From: Beroe forskalii
Taxonomy: Eukaryota; Ctenophora; Nuda; Beroida; Beroidae
Length of the DNA stretch: 64,000 bases
Direction: 5' to 3'
Assembly: GCA_011033025.1 (NCBI GenBank)
Contig: WFMF01000471.1
Coordinates: 62,001-126,000, forward strand
In this document: one piece after another, positions 1 through 10,300 of the stretch
Layout: every line of letters begins with the position of its first letter
Numbering within the stretch: the stretch's first letter is position 1
Notes under the pieces: model-generated
The model's database searches: none
What the model saw: only the letters and a program-made list of their open reading frames with translations
Told to the model about the DNA's origin: nothing
Position numbers and translations under genes: made by a program

Positions 1-300
1 TCCACTCTCAAAGTCGACCATTCAACGTTAAAAGATCATCATTAAAGATAGATCTATCTAGATCATGTATAGAAGTGATTAGTGCCATGGTATGCCCCTA
101 AAAACCTATACTAATGTAGACATACAAGATGTATATTTTATTTCTTTTGTAAACACGTTCAGCCACTCTACAGAGGTTTCATAATGCAAACACATTTTGT
201 TCTGAACCTTCTGTCTGAAAAGTCAGCGCTCCTTTTCTGTCCATGCAACAATGTGGATAAGCGTTAGTGAAATTTGTCCACTAGAAACACAGAAATATTT

Positions 301-460
301 GTGGGACAATAATTTTGGTGATGGAAATTTAGGGGTAGGAAAATTGGGTTTTCTCAATATTACCCATGCTAATGCATAATGATGACCGATGACGTCATAA
401 GTATATTGAAATTTTTGGCGTCCCATAAATATGTCTCCGAAGGTATCTGAAATTTCCCGA
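301..460 (+). repeat. Dispersed G/T-rich repeat, copy 1 of 3
   Basis: The segment starts GGGACAATAATTTTGG and runs through G-run/T-run blocks to AAATATGTCTC followed by AAGGTAT. The same order of blocks recurs at 8981-9130 and 9353-9480. Copies 2 and 3 contain a short hairpin of GGGGATTTTT against AAAAATCCCC. No coding potential is seen. It is best described as a short interspersed repeat of unknown class. Confidence 0.5.
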
Positions 461-474
461 TTCGGTTAGTATAG

Positions 475-845
475 CTTATTGGCCTTTATCTAACCAGCCC
501 TTATTGTAAAGGACAAAAACGAATTGGCGATTTTTGTCCAAAAGGCCGGTTCATCAAGTACAGTTGGGTTGTAGTGGTCATTTTAGAGCATAAATTCTTC
601 ATATGGCAAGCACTACAATGTGGCACGGCACCTGCACCGTTCCGCGTCGATCAAATGGATGATCAAATGAAAAATGTACACAATTTCTCGCGCTTGTTGT
701 TTTGCACGGACGTCATCGCAAAAGCGTATTGTGCGCGTTTTTCATTTAATCAATCCATTCGATCGACGCCGAACGATGAAACCAACTGCTTTTTTGGCCA
801 TAGGGTCGGTTAAAAGACCGGCTGAATAAAGCCCTATAAGGTATT
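475..845. mobile_element. MITE-like element with GGCCTTTAT ends
   Basis: The left end reads TTATTGGCCTTTATCTAACC and the right end GGCTGAATAAAGCCCTATAA, an imperfect terminal inverted repeat. Inside (627-790) is a second palindrome: CGTTCCGCGTCGATCAAATG on the left mirrors CATTCGATCGACGCCGAACG on the right. That inner part is shared with 37844-38015 in intron 1 of the pipsqueak gene. The outer GGTTAAAAA/AATAAAGGCC motif recurs near 27146-27240, 30870-30960 and 46085-46410. It is a non-autonomous DNA element; the superfamily is not assigned. Confidence 0.55.
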
Positions 846-941
846 ATCCTGCAGAAAATCATGACATTCGGCATTCTGACAAAATACTTCAATCATGATT
901 GTTAGATTGATCTGACAAGTGACATGTTTGTAGCATGTAAC

Positions 942-1077
942 ATGCCACTGCCAGCATTGGAAATCTCCTCTGAAGTCCGTGAGAAGTTCTGGAATTACAA
1001 GCTCAGCTCGTCCTTCAGAGAGAAGAGTGATGCACAGCTCCTCGACTACCTCCTCGACTCATTCGAGATACTTGGAT
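942..1077 (+). CDS. Orphan first coding exon with the N-terminal E1 motif
   Basis: From the ATG at 942 the frame reads 45 codons plus one base up to a possible GT donor at 1078, where the minisatellite begins. The encoded motif is L-E-I-S-S-x-V, then K-F-x-x-Y-K, then S-D-A-Q-L-L-D-Y-L-L-D. It aligns without gaps to the first exon of the pipsqueak gene at 37281: L-Q-L-G-S-x-V, K-Y-x-x-Y-K, SD, D-F-L-L-D. About 13 of 38 positions are identical, and both exons begin with Met 5-6 residues upstream and end in phase 1. Exon A of the gene at 28811 and its copy at 20619 require a phase-1 donor, so this exon is a good candidate for their missing first exon. The following exon is not adjacent here. 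The longer frame starting at 924 is in phase, but the ATG at 942 fits the homologue. The motif itself is not one I recognise. Confidence 0.55.
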
Positions 1078-1645
1078 GTATAGGTGGGTGTACAATGTAT
1101 AGGTGGGTGTACAGTGTATAGGTGGGTGTACAGTGTATAGGTGGGTGTACAGTGTATAGGTGGGTGTACAGTGTATAGGTGGGTGTGCAGTGTATAGGCG
1201 GGTGAACAGTGTATAGGTGGGTGTACAGTGTATAGGTGGGTGTACAGTGTATAGGTGGGTGTACAGTGTATAGGTGGGTGTACAGTGTATAAGTGGGTGT
1301 ACAGTGTATAGGTGGGTGTACAGTGTATAGGTGGGTGTACAGTGTATAGGTGGGGGGGTGTACGGTGGATGTGTATAGGTGGGTGTACAGTGTATAGGTG
1401 GGTGTACAGTGTATACAGTGTATAGGTGGGTGTACAGTGTATAGGTGGGTGTACAGTGTATAGGTGGGTGTACAGTGTATAGGTGGGTGTACAGTGTATA
1501 GGTGGGTGTACAGTGTATAGTGTATAGGTGGGTGTACACTGTACAGTGTATAGGTGGGTGTATGGTGTATAGGTGGGTGTACAGTGTATAGGTGGGTGTA
1601 CAGTGTATAGGTGGGTGTACAGTGTATAGGTGGGTGTACAGTGTC
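1078..1645 (+). repeat. 19-bp minisatellite, array 1
   Basis: About 29 copies of TATAGGTGGGTGTACAGTG, with a few variants such as a G-run near 1350 and partial units near 1410 and 1520. The long open frames across it (Y-T-H-L-Y-T-V-H-P-P type) are by-products of the repeat. The array starts at the last codon of the orphan exon and ends about 10 bp from a CFAP91 exon. The same unit occurs inverted at 20851-21290. Confidence 0.95.
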
Positions 1646-1654
1646 CAGACTAAC

Positions 1655-2682
1655 CAGTCTGAGACTCGCTCTCCCTGTACATGGTCTGCACCCCCACAGT
1701 CCAGGTGAGCGGAGTCGGGGGTCGGGACTGCTGCTGTTCAGCGGGGGGCATGGTGGGATCCACTCTCGTGGTCTGGAGCAGGACATCTGGTGGGACTTGT
1801 TGGAGGAAGGGGATGATGGGACGCCGGGAGAACTTGTATCTGTCACTGCCTGACACTGTCAGGTGGGCGTTCTGAGGCGGGAGTTACTGGGGTAAGGACT
1901 TAGCTTAAATAGTCAATAAATCAATAAGATTAAATCAGAAATTCCATACAAAATATTTTCGTTATGTTGTAAAATATCTAACGTCTGAGGAGATAGTCTG
2001 AACAGGTTGTTTCTGGTATCCCTGCCATTTCCTTGACATGAAGGATGGCACAGGGTCACAGCTGTCAATCTGTATCTGATGCTTGGGGAAGTGGCTTAGG
2101 CCAGAAAACATGGGTCCATAGTGGGGAACTTTTTTCTGAAAGGTGGGAGAGATAATGAATCATAATTCATATAGTATCGAGATTAAAGAGTAGAGATAAC
2201 AGTCATTTTAAGGTCAATATTCTACCAGTCATGTTAGATTTTGCAACGTTAAAGAACATTCTGAACACGCCCAACTATAAACTTACCACTCTGTCAGGTG
2301 CAATGTAGGACCTATACCTTTCCCTGGCATGGTCCCTATTGCTGGACATGGTGAATAGTGGGTCTGAAAAAGGTGTAAAAATTTATGGATAAGGAATACA
2401 GTATGCAATAAGGGGAAGTACACATTATTTTGTACAGTAAAATCACAAATTTAAAAAATTAAAATCCAGAAGAAAATTTACTGTTAATTAAGGGGTTGGA
2501 ATCACAATGAGAGTATGAGGAACAATATTTGCAGGCTATCATAAATCCTATTCCAATTCTAATAATACCATGTCGAATAAACATGAAATATTTGATAAAT
2601 ACAAACCATAGATGTAGTCATATCTCCGCTGTGTCTGGACTTTTGTACTTTGAAGGGTTTGAGTAGTGGTCATCCCACCCTG
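1655..2682 (-). CDS. CFAP91: CFAP91 (MAATS1), N-terminal exons, partial
   Basis: Four exons on the minus strand join in frame: 2682-2607, 2363-2287, 2135-1983 and 1871-1655. Acceptors are TTTTAG or TTTCAG types and donors GTTTGT, GTAAGT, GTTAGA and GTTAGT. Phases match at every junction (1, 0, 0, then 1 at the end). A start ATG lies at 2673-2671. Diagnostic segments in order are Y-D-Y-I-Y-D-P-L-F, then S-S-N-R-D-H, then M-F-S-G-L with D-P-V-P-S-F, then R-Y-K-F-S-R-R-P with P-F-L-Q-Q, and finally V-G-V-Q-T-M-Y-R-E-S-E-S-Q-T. These match the order and spacing of the N-terminal region of CFAP91. CFAP91 is an axonemal protein tied to the calmodulin/spoke complex and radial spokes of motile cilia. 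The next codon should start D-P, but no such exon is found to the left, where the minisatellite lies. The gene is therefore cut off by the window edge or by rearrangement. Confidence 0.85.
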
Positions 2683-4600
2683 CTAAAACAAATGTTCCAT
2701 AACACTCTCAAAGAAGGTTCAGATAGGAAGTATATCATAAATGGGACTGGCAAGAAGGGGAGCCTATGATTCTGCTTTGGATGCATGGGCTAAAAGTCAA
2801 AATTGAGGTGCTTATATTGCCAGGACCTGCAGCCTCCTAGACATTATACTGCCTCAAATCATAGCCCTAATGCAGTATGGTGGAGCCCACACCTTAGAAT
2901 AATCCTACTTCCGAAGGATCCTGGGTATTTTCAGTCTCAAATATGCATTTTTGGGCTCCTGTTCTTGCTGGGGCCATAAATGATAGAATTTAAAAATTGA
3001 AACATTTTCGAATCATATAGAAATCTTTCTTCAAGACATTAATCTGCAAGACTTTTCTCTAACTCCATACATGAACACCAACATGATCCCTTAAGGTATT
3101 ATTATTATTATTAAATCAGAATAGTACAAGTACTATCGAACCCTTAAGGTAATGCAATGTGAAGAGCACTAGGATCGAAGTGAGTCACACCAAGATGAGT
3201 GCTGTGCAGGCATCATCAGTCCAATACCTACCTCAGCTTTCAGGGTGTTTAAATTGCAAGAGCTTTTTATGAGGTAGGCCCCCAGCAGTCACCCCCTGGT
3301 ACCAAGGAATAGCATCATCAAGTGTGGTGACCACCTGCCTGAATGAAACTGAAAATTGCTCTTTGGTCTTTGCCTTTACTCCAAGCATCAAGAAATCAAG
3401 CAACACACTTAGTGAAGTAAACATCGAAATTTTAAGTTGCACACATAGCATTAAAGGGAGAAAAGTCTTGCAGATTGATTTCTTAAAGAATTCATTCTTT
3501 ATTGTGAGGAAATTTTTAAATTAGAATATAAAGAGTTTTCAATTTAACAACACTACTTTATACAATCAAATTTGAGGAAGGTGCTTATCACCAAATGGAG
3601 TTTTCTGAAGACGAGAAATAATATAATCATTTTTAATGTTGTATTCTCGAAACTGGCAGTAAATCAGTGGTGAAAAGTAGATCTGATTTGAATCCATTTT
3701 TGCATTCTTAGTGTCTTACTTTGGGGTCTCCCTCAGTCAATGCTAAAATCAATCAAGTTCAACAGAATATAAAGAAAGATTTCTTTTTAATTCAAATATA
3801 AATTTGTGGTTTTTAATCCACTTTCTATAGCTTGACAACAAAAATGACTGTATTTGTTCTACAAAGAAGGACGAAGGTACTGTCTATAGAATTTGGGATT
3901 GCATTAAAAATTATCTGTTGCAGAAATGAACAAATTATTCTTCATTCTTTTCATCTTCACTAAAAGGCTAGGCTGTAAAGTAATCTTTAATAATAATATT
4001 TCAGTTAAATTCCATGGATTTTTACTATGATTCGAGACAGTTATTTGGCACCCTTCTAAACAAATCAATGAAACAAAACAATTGGAATTTGTACTTTCCT
4101 GTGCCGATGTGTGCTCATCAGTCAAAATCAACTTGTATAAGGATGGTTAAAGAAGTAGTAAAAAGATATACTTATGTTCTGAACACTCATAGTAAGTTTT
4201 TCTTTGAGGAAAAACTGTTTTCTTAATCTTAATCTTCATCAATTGGGACAACAACGAATACAATAAGACAGTTTTGATCATTATCTTAAGCTTTTGTTTG
4301 ATGCAATTGATCATTGCAATGTAACAAAGAATTCCCAATTATGTAATCCAACCCACACATAATCTACTGACATTTCCGAGTTGATTTTTCACTGAAATTT
4401 TATTAATTATTTTTTACTGATGAGCACTCGTGGCAGTATGGTTCATTTCTTAAATACTTAACTAGAAAATCTACCAATATAGAACCATTTGCATGATTCT
4501 CAAGCAAATATTCATATGATTCATATTTGAATTAAAATAAATCTTTCTTCAAGATTTCTTCAAGATTTCTTCGCAAGATGCATCATTTCATTTTATCGAG
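2683..4600. other. No confident gene; upstream side of CFAP91
   Basis: AT-rich sequence. The only frame of note is a minus-strand stretch at about 3345-3232 ending in TGA. It has reasonable residue composition (R-Q-V-V-T-T-L-D-D-A-I-P-W-Y) and follows TTTTCAG in that strand. It could be a terminal exon of an unrecognised gene, but the protein matches nothing I know. The CFAP91 promoter should lie in this interval; no clear core promoter is seen. Confidence 0.3.
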
Positions 4601-4609
4601 CTTAGCTGA

Positions 4610-5410
4610 TCATTGCCTTAACCAGGACCCTGGCCCTGGTTTCGCTCAAGGTTAGGGGAAGGTTAGGGGAAGATCCTGTCAAAGACCAACTCATATGGCG
4701 CTTACTCTAACCAGAACCCTCTTTTGCGCGCGGCGCGCGCCGTCATTTCACTCCTCAAAAGAGGAGTGACATCGCCGATGGGCGTTAGCACCTGGTTAGG
4801 TGAATATGTGCGCGGCTTTTCCGATTTCCTTGCTCTAACCAGATCCCTAGTTTTACGCGCGCGCGCGCCGCGCCTTGCTCCAAACCAGGAGCAAGGCGCG
4901 ACACCCCTGGTTAGGGGAACCAATTTCCATGTGCGGCGTAATCTCGATCTCGCGCGGTTTACTGTCCACCTGTTAATTACAAGCAGTGAGCCGCGCAGAA
5001 TTACGACGCGCACGGAAAAGACGCCGCGCCTAGTTGTCAGGCCTTGCCTGACCCCCTCGCGCGCGCGAAGCGCGCGCGCCACGAATAATGGGTCTGACGA
5101 CGTCAGACAAGCGCCTAGCTTGTAGAACCTATTTTGCGAGCTCAAGCGCGCGCGCGTGTTCAGAGAACACGTTGCCTTAACCAGGGCCCTGGTTACGCGC
5201 ACGGAGTGCGCGGCAAGCGCTAAACACCCCTGGCTCTGGTTAGAGGAAGAGGACACGCAAAATGTTTGTGACTTTTCGAAGAAAAGGCGCGCGCGCGCGA
5301 ACAAACAGGGACACAAAGCATGTTCCCCTAACCAGGGGCGTCGCGCGTCGCGCGCGTAACCAGGGCCAGGGCCTGGTTAGGGCAACAAAGCATGTGGCAA
5401 ACACGCCACC
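4610..5410. repeat. GC-rich island of inverted CTAACCAGG / CCTGGTTAG motifs
   Basis: An 800-bp patch of high GC in AT-rich surroundings. It is built from repeated, mutually inverted motifs: TTAACCAGGACCCTGG, CCTGGTTAGGGGAA, TTAACCAGGGCCCTGGTTA, CCCCTAACCAGGGG and AACCAGGGCCAGGGCCTGGTTAGGG-type blocks. These are separated by GCGCGCGC tracts. The long frames on both strands (133 and 204 residues) result from lack of AT-rich stops and are Arg/Ala-rich; I do not regard them as genes. Confidence 0.7.
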
Positions 5411-5873
5411 TTGTAGGATGCAACCCTACCCTCCGCCGCGCGCACATCTTTTTCCGATGCAACCCTAGTATGCAACACGACCCTCCATCCATCAACACGC
5501 CGTCACGTCACCGTAAGGACAGAGCTTTAGGAAAATTTTGTGGCTTGACTGTAAAAAGATGACTGTATTTGTTTCCCAATGATAAACTTTGAATAGATTA
5601 AACATTGACTAAATAATAATACTCACCATATTTGAACCATAAAGCAAACTTTCTTCAAGACACCAATCTAAGCTACATACTGGTAGAAATTTTATTTATT
5701 TCTATCAGTATTTCATTAAACATTGATATGAGTTGTGTGCCAGTATTCAGTGTTGAAATTTATTGGATTTAGTTCTACTTTTTTAATTCTATTTTTAAAG
5801 AATCATTTTTCCTTCAATTCGAATAATACAAATTAATTATTAAAAAATTCATTATTAATTCTAGCAGCGTCCA

Positions 5874-5935
5874 AGTCACTACCTAGTAACTACTAGCTAG
5901 TGAGTCACTACCTAGTAACTACTAGCTAGTGACTT
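5874..5935 (+). repeat. Tandem dimer of a 30-bp unit
   Basis: GTCACTACCTAGTAACTACT with AGCTAGTGA is repeated twice head to tail. It is followed by non-coding sequence up to the PH exon at 6584. Confidence 0.8.
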
Positions 5936-6583
5936 ACATTGCATACGGGCCAATATGATCACACATTATGATGAGAGCTAGTATTAAACTTCAAGATTGT
6001 AGGGATCAGATCATTATGTCTGGTAATTGTTGGTGGAAGGAGGGGAGGTTGCAAAAAACAGATATATGGGGGAAATTGGCTAATAGGGTTTTCACTTTTT
6101 GGGATCTATGGGGGGATTTGGACACCAAATTTCTGGAAGATAGTACCATGTTTTACCACCTTATTTGTTGGAAAGGTGGGTTTTTCAGATCATTTCTCAG
6201 CCTTTCTGAAATAGTACCATTTTTATTGAAATTTAGCACATTTATGAATTGGTACCATTGATATCTGCAATGAAATTTAGCACATTTTTAAATTGTAGTC
6301 TGTCTAAAGTGGATATGAAAGAGTCTAAGCAGGGTATAATTTTTGGGGTTTATGGGGTTTTTCAGAATGCCCCCCTCATAATATAATAGAATGGCTAGTC
6401 TTTAAGATTCGATGAATTATGCTCTACTTCACTGTTATAACAAGTAAAAGGCTATTATATTCTTTCATTACCTCCATGGCTTTATTCATATTCCTAATAA
6501 TTATTATAATTATACTCCAAGTGATGAAAGATGATGAAAATAAAGTTAATCCTTATAACTTGATAAATGATTATTACTTCTAG

Positions 6584-8818
6584 GATGCTACATGGCTGCT
6601 GATATTGTATGTCAAGGATATTTGACAAAAGCTCCACCATTAGAGCAAAAAAGAAGTGTAAGTTATTTATATAGATTTGCTATTTAATTTTTGGATGTTT
6701 GGAGATATTTGAATGACTTCAGGTCTGATTTACTTATTTTTATAGGACCAGATTTGTACCACCAACATGAATTTATTAATTAGCTTTTAATTGTACTTCT
6801 GAAAATTTATGCATCTAAGTCAAATTTTACTTATATTTGACTTTGATATTCAGCTTGCCACAATGCCACAGATCATATGCAAAGGGATGTCCATGGGGTA
6901 ATGGCTAAAATGTTTGTACCTACTCTTTTAACTAATATTCCACAGTTTGAATACTAATAGAATTGCAACTTTACCTAACCTCTTTCTGCGATAAATCATC
7001 ATGACAGTGCACCAAAATAATCTGCAGCAATCATCATCCAATATGTAATTGCACATTGATGCTTTGAGGTATATTATAAATAAAATTCGTCTTGATAATA
7101 TATTGCTTTATGATTACAAAGTAAACCTACATATCATCACTATAGCCAAGAACATCAGATAATTATAGATAGGTTATCTCCTGACTTATGTCATGGTTGT
7201 GTTCACGAACATTACCAGTACTTCTCTCTAGTACCTTTAGACGTGAACATTTCAACAGGCCATTACGAGTGACGTGGCGATTGTGGTGAAAGCATGTTGA
7301 TCCTGCCACAAGAAGAAATATATATTTTTGTAATCAACATAAAGTCCAGGACATAAATAGGCGTTTTTACTTCATCAATACATTGGTTAAGACCATGATA
7401 ATTACGTCACTCTGAACTGCATGTTATGTTACCAGACACCCCTGTTCTATCTTCAAAGTTAACAACACTATCACCCAGTAATTATACTATCAAGCTACCA
7501 GGATAAGTTTATCTCAACTAGACATTGCACAAAACCCTGATAATATATATATCACGGCTAGTTAGATATACACCCGACTCAGTGAGATATATAGATATAT
7601 ACTCAGAGCACCTCACCATGTCAAATGTGAAGGCTGTGCACGAATAGGAAGCAGTTGTGAGTGACGTCATCATCATGGTTTAAAACAGTGAGCTGTGGAC
7701 GTTGTACCGCCTATTTTCCTTGCCCTCCCCAACGCATATTACACCCGAGTACTGTCGTCACTTCATAGCTCACTACATTTAGCACAGGTGGAGCTGGGTT
7801 GTCTGTAGTTAATGTTTGCAGAGTGACAGAACGCTGGAAGGGTACTGTGTCCGGTTTAAACGTTTATTCATCGAGTACTACCTCGAGTTTAGCTAAGGAA
7901 TTTATAAAGTTGTTCCTAACTGGTGTAAAATCAGTAAAAATGTCAAAATTAGAATATAATATTGTTACCGGCAGACTTTTAAAATCTTCAGGTTAGGTAT
8001 CTTAAAAGAATATGAAATAGACCAACCGGTGCCCCAGAACTTTCGAAATATGTGATGAGCTGATGTGAATGGAGATACATTTCATATCATTTTCCCTAAA
8101 AGCTTGAATTTAGTAGCTACACATCTTTTCTGATTAATAGTCTGCACAGGTGTAATACGTGTATTCATGTATTGTAGTACGACAATAAGATATACAGTCG
8201 AAATAATTAATGACTATAAGAATTCGACACACAATGTGAAATTGAAAACTGATCATACATTCCTACCACTTAGCCTCATAGGGCTAAGTGGTATGTGCTC
8301 TCTAATGGACTGAAAATATCCGATAGTAAGAAAAGTTTCTTTTCAATATCGAGTCTATTGAGTAAGAAATTACAATGCCTATTTAGGTATTTACCTCGTT
8401 CATTATGCTATTTCATACATACATACCAGAGAAAATCATGTGATATTTTCAGGAATGGTGCCGACGTTACTTCACGCTAAGCAGAGCAGATAGAATCTTA
8501 AGGTTGGTGAAACTGCCATAGCTAATTGTAATTATGACATTCAATTTCAACTCAAAAGTTAAAAGCTGAAATTGAAATAACATGTTTATTGTCAACATAT
8601 TCTTAGATTGGCAAAGGCCTATTTCGCTATCCAAAAATGTCAATTATCTCTATATATTTCCAAACAGGGTTGCTAAGAACATGACCTTTTAAACTTCTAT
8701 TGTACTTTATTCAGGTATTACAAAGATGAACAAAACTTGGCCAAAGCTAAGGGGGAAATAGCTCTTTCCCAAGTCCTGAAGATAAATGTTCCGTCGGAAC
8801 ACAGCCTACAGAATAACT
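6584..8818 (+). CDS. PH-domain protein, GAB/DOS-like, first three exons
   Basis: Three exons splice in frame: 6584-6657 (acceptor CTTCTAG, donor GTAAGT), 8453-8502 (acceptor TTTTCAG, donor GTTGGT) and 8715-8818 (acceptor TTATTCAG, donor GTAAGT). Phases are 0, 2 and 1. A start ATG at 6592 gives M-A-A-D-I-V-C-Q-G-Y-L-T-K-A-P-P, then E-W-C-R-R-Y-F-T-L, then R-Y-Y-K-D-E-Q followed by K-G-E-I-A-L-S-Q. This is the beta1 to beta4 part of a pleckstrin homology domain. The V-C-x-G-[WY]-L-x-K-x-P-P start resembles the GAB/Daughter-of-sevenless adaptors, in which the PH domain binds phosphoinositides at the membrane and opens the protein. The rest of the PH domain and the tail are not found. An exon beginning in phase 1 is needed after 8818, and the GPCR at 10301 would lie in that intron. 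The GAB-like assignment rests only on this short region. Confidence 0.75.
7641..7719 (-). repeat. CRE-bearing palindromic short element, copy
   Basis: Read on the minus strand it starts GGAAAATAGGCGGTACAAC, passes GTTTTAAACCATGATGATGA and ends with TGACGTCACTCACAACTGC and CCTATTCG. The two ends are imperfect inverses of each other. It is the same family as 49345-49428, 50148-50232, 57944-58022 and 60523-60600, with partial copies at 15245-15290 and 47884-47950. The full 8-bp CRE TGACGTCA lies at 7662-7669. Confidence 0.6.
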
Positions 8819-8980
8819 GTAAGTTTTTATTCTCATCATCAACCAGAAATTTCGTAAGTTATGTCATTCACAATCTGTTATGAATCATAATGATGCTAAA
8901 TAGTAATAATTTCTCAGGATTAATTTCTTGTCCTTTATCCGTCGCTTTCTCTTATACTACCTTACAAGATAAAATAACAT

Positions 8981-9130
8981 GGGACAATAATTCCGGGGAT
9001 CGAAATTTTGGGGGTTCGAAAATATGGGGATTTTTTTCAAAAATCCCCAAATTTTGTTCCCCAAATTAAATTAGGGGATTTTCGCCTTTTTTCAAATTCG
9101 AAAAAATAAGGTAACTTTTGGGACAGGGAA
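8981..9130 (+). repeat. Dispersed G/T-rich repeat, copy 2 of 3
   Basis: GGGACAATAATTCCGGGGAT followed by ATGGGGATTTTTTTC and AAAAATCCCCAAATTT. It has the same block order as 301-460 and 9353-9480, and the internal GGGGATTTTT/AAAAATCCCC arms form a hairpin. Confidence 0.6.
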
Positions 9131-9352
9131 TAAATCCGAACTAGCCCAATATCACTTTGGTGATCGATGTAGTAGAATTTCCAGTACAAGATCCCTTTTA
9201 TCGAGTCGAGTGTAGAAGGTTTTATTTGGAATTACTGCATTTTAGATAATTTGAACCCTTCTGTACTGATAATTGATATTTTTATTGAAATTTGTCCGGG
9301 AATTCCATATTTTATGCACTGTAAATCAAATCATAAACCCGCAATTAACTAA

Positions 9353-9480
9353 TTTGGGGGAAATAATTTTGGGTATCGAAATTTTGGGGGAACGAAAATA
9401 TGGGGATTTTTTCGAAAAATCCCCAAATTTCGTACCTTTTAAATATGTCTCGTAAGGTATACCGATAAAATTGCGTTTTG
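9353..9480 (+). repeat. Dispersed G/T-rich repeat, copy 3 of 3
   Basis: GGGGGAAATAATTTTGGGTA through ATGGGGATTTTTTCG, AAAAATCCCC and AAATATGTCTCGTAAGGTAT. The last block is also shared with copy 1 at 430-450, which shows the repeat extends beyond the hairpin. Confidence 0.6.
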
Positions 9481-10168
9481 TGTTTTTGTGTGTGTGTCCC
9501 ATGTCTAACGAGACATTTTTTAATACCAGCTGATCAGTGATCCTACCAAATGTTGCGGGTTTCAAATCAATTTGTTAAAGCTATTTGATGAGCGTTCGAC
9601 GCAGAAGTCGGCACTCGGTAGATTGACCTGCCTCGTTCCTTTATAGATGCGTATTTAAATTCTATATCACGCGTCAGCTGTGACTTTCAAGGCGAAAAAG
9701 TGAGATTCAGATAACAAAATAAGTGAAATTGTCACCCCTGACTGCTAGTGCCCACTATATATAATCTTTTTGACATTGTCCAATCAGCACAGCTCGTGTG
9801 CAGGTTGGGCAATTTTAAATGGGCCTGTTCGAAGGTTTAAGCTCCACCGATTAATTACTTTATTTTCTGACAAAATAAAGTAAAATTTTTGACAAAATAA
9901 AAGATGGCTACGTTTGACAAATCATCCTCCACAGAGACAAAGTGTTTATAAAATCAAACGTTCAAATTTTGTAAAATCAACGAACAAATTAATCAAAATT
10001 TCTGTTGAATTTGCCACGAAAATATCCATAGCATTCGTTTGATCGAGTATAAATAATCCACTCATAAATCACAATGCAACTTATTTTCAAAACTCTGTGT
10101 TCTCAAGACTTCTGTACTTTGAACTTGCAATAAGATATTGCTTCTAAAATCTGCTATTTTTCTTAGCG

Positions 10169-10261
10169 ATGAATTTTCCCAACTCTACACAGTACAGTAT
10201 GCTGACTATTTTCAAATCTCATTGTTCTCAACTTGCTACTAAATCTGTTTTGAACTTGTAA
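10169..10261 (+). other. Decoy upstream ORF from tandem duplication of the GPCR start
   Basis: TTAGCG followed by ATGAATTTTCCCAACTCTAC at 10169 resembles the true start TTAGCG ATGAACTTTACACAGCAC at 10301. The upstream copy encodes M-N-F-P-N-S-T-Q and then runs off to a TAA after 30 codons. The preceding about 110 bp (from about 10080) align to the about 110 bp before 10301, so a block of 5' leader plus first codons was duplicated in tandem. If transcribed, it is an upstream ORF just ahead of the receptor. Confidence 0.65.
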
Positions 10262-10300
10262 TTAAATAAGATCTTGTCACTTAAACCAGCAATTTTAGCG

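Noticed and set aside
1015-1846. Long minus-strand open frames rich in Tyr-Thr-His-Pro over the minisatellite
   Set aside because: They are produced by the 19-bp repeat, which reads open in several frames. Only the right-hand part, in another frame, is the real CFAP91 exon.
4702-5316. 204-codon minus-strand frame and overlapping plus-strand frames
   Set aside because: They lie in the GC-rich inverted-repeat island, where stops are rare. Both strands are open and the products are Arg/Ala-rich with no motif.
7940-7991. Possible alternative first exon (M-S-K-L-E-Y-N-I-V-T-G-R-L-L-K) resembling a PH-domain start
   Set aside because: Its donor leaves phase 1, which does not fit the next PH exon at 8453 (phase 0), so it cannot replace the exon at 6584. 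Similarity is short.
8275-8320. Possible exon reading A-K-W-Y-V-L-S-N-G-L-K
   Set aside because: It lies in a 12-bp-arm hairpin and its donor phase does not fit the exon at 8715. The exon at 8453-8502 fits both sides and supplies the expected PH strand.
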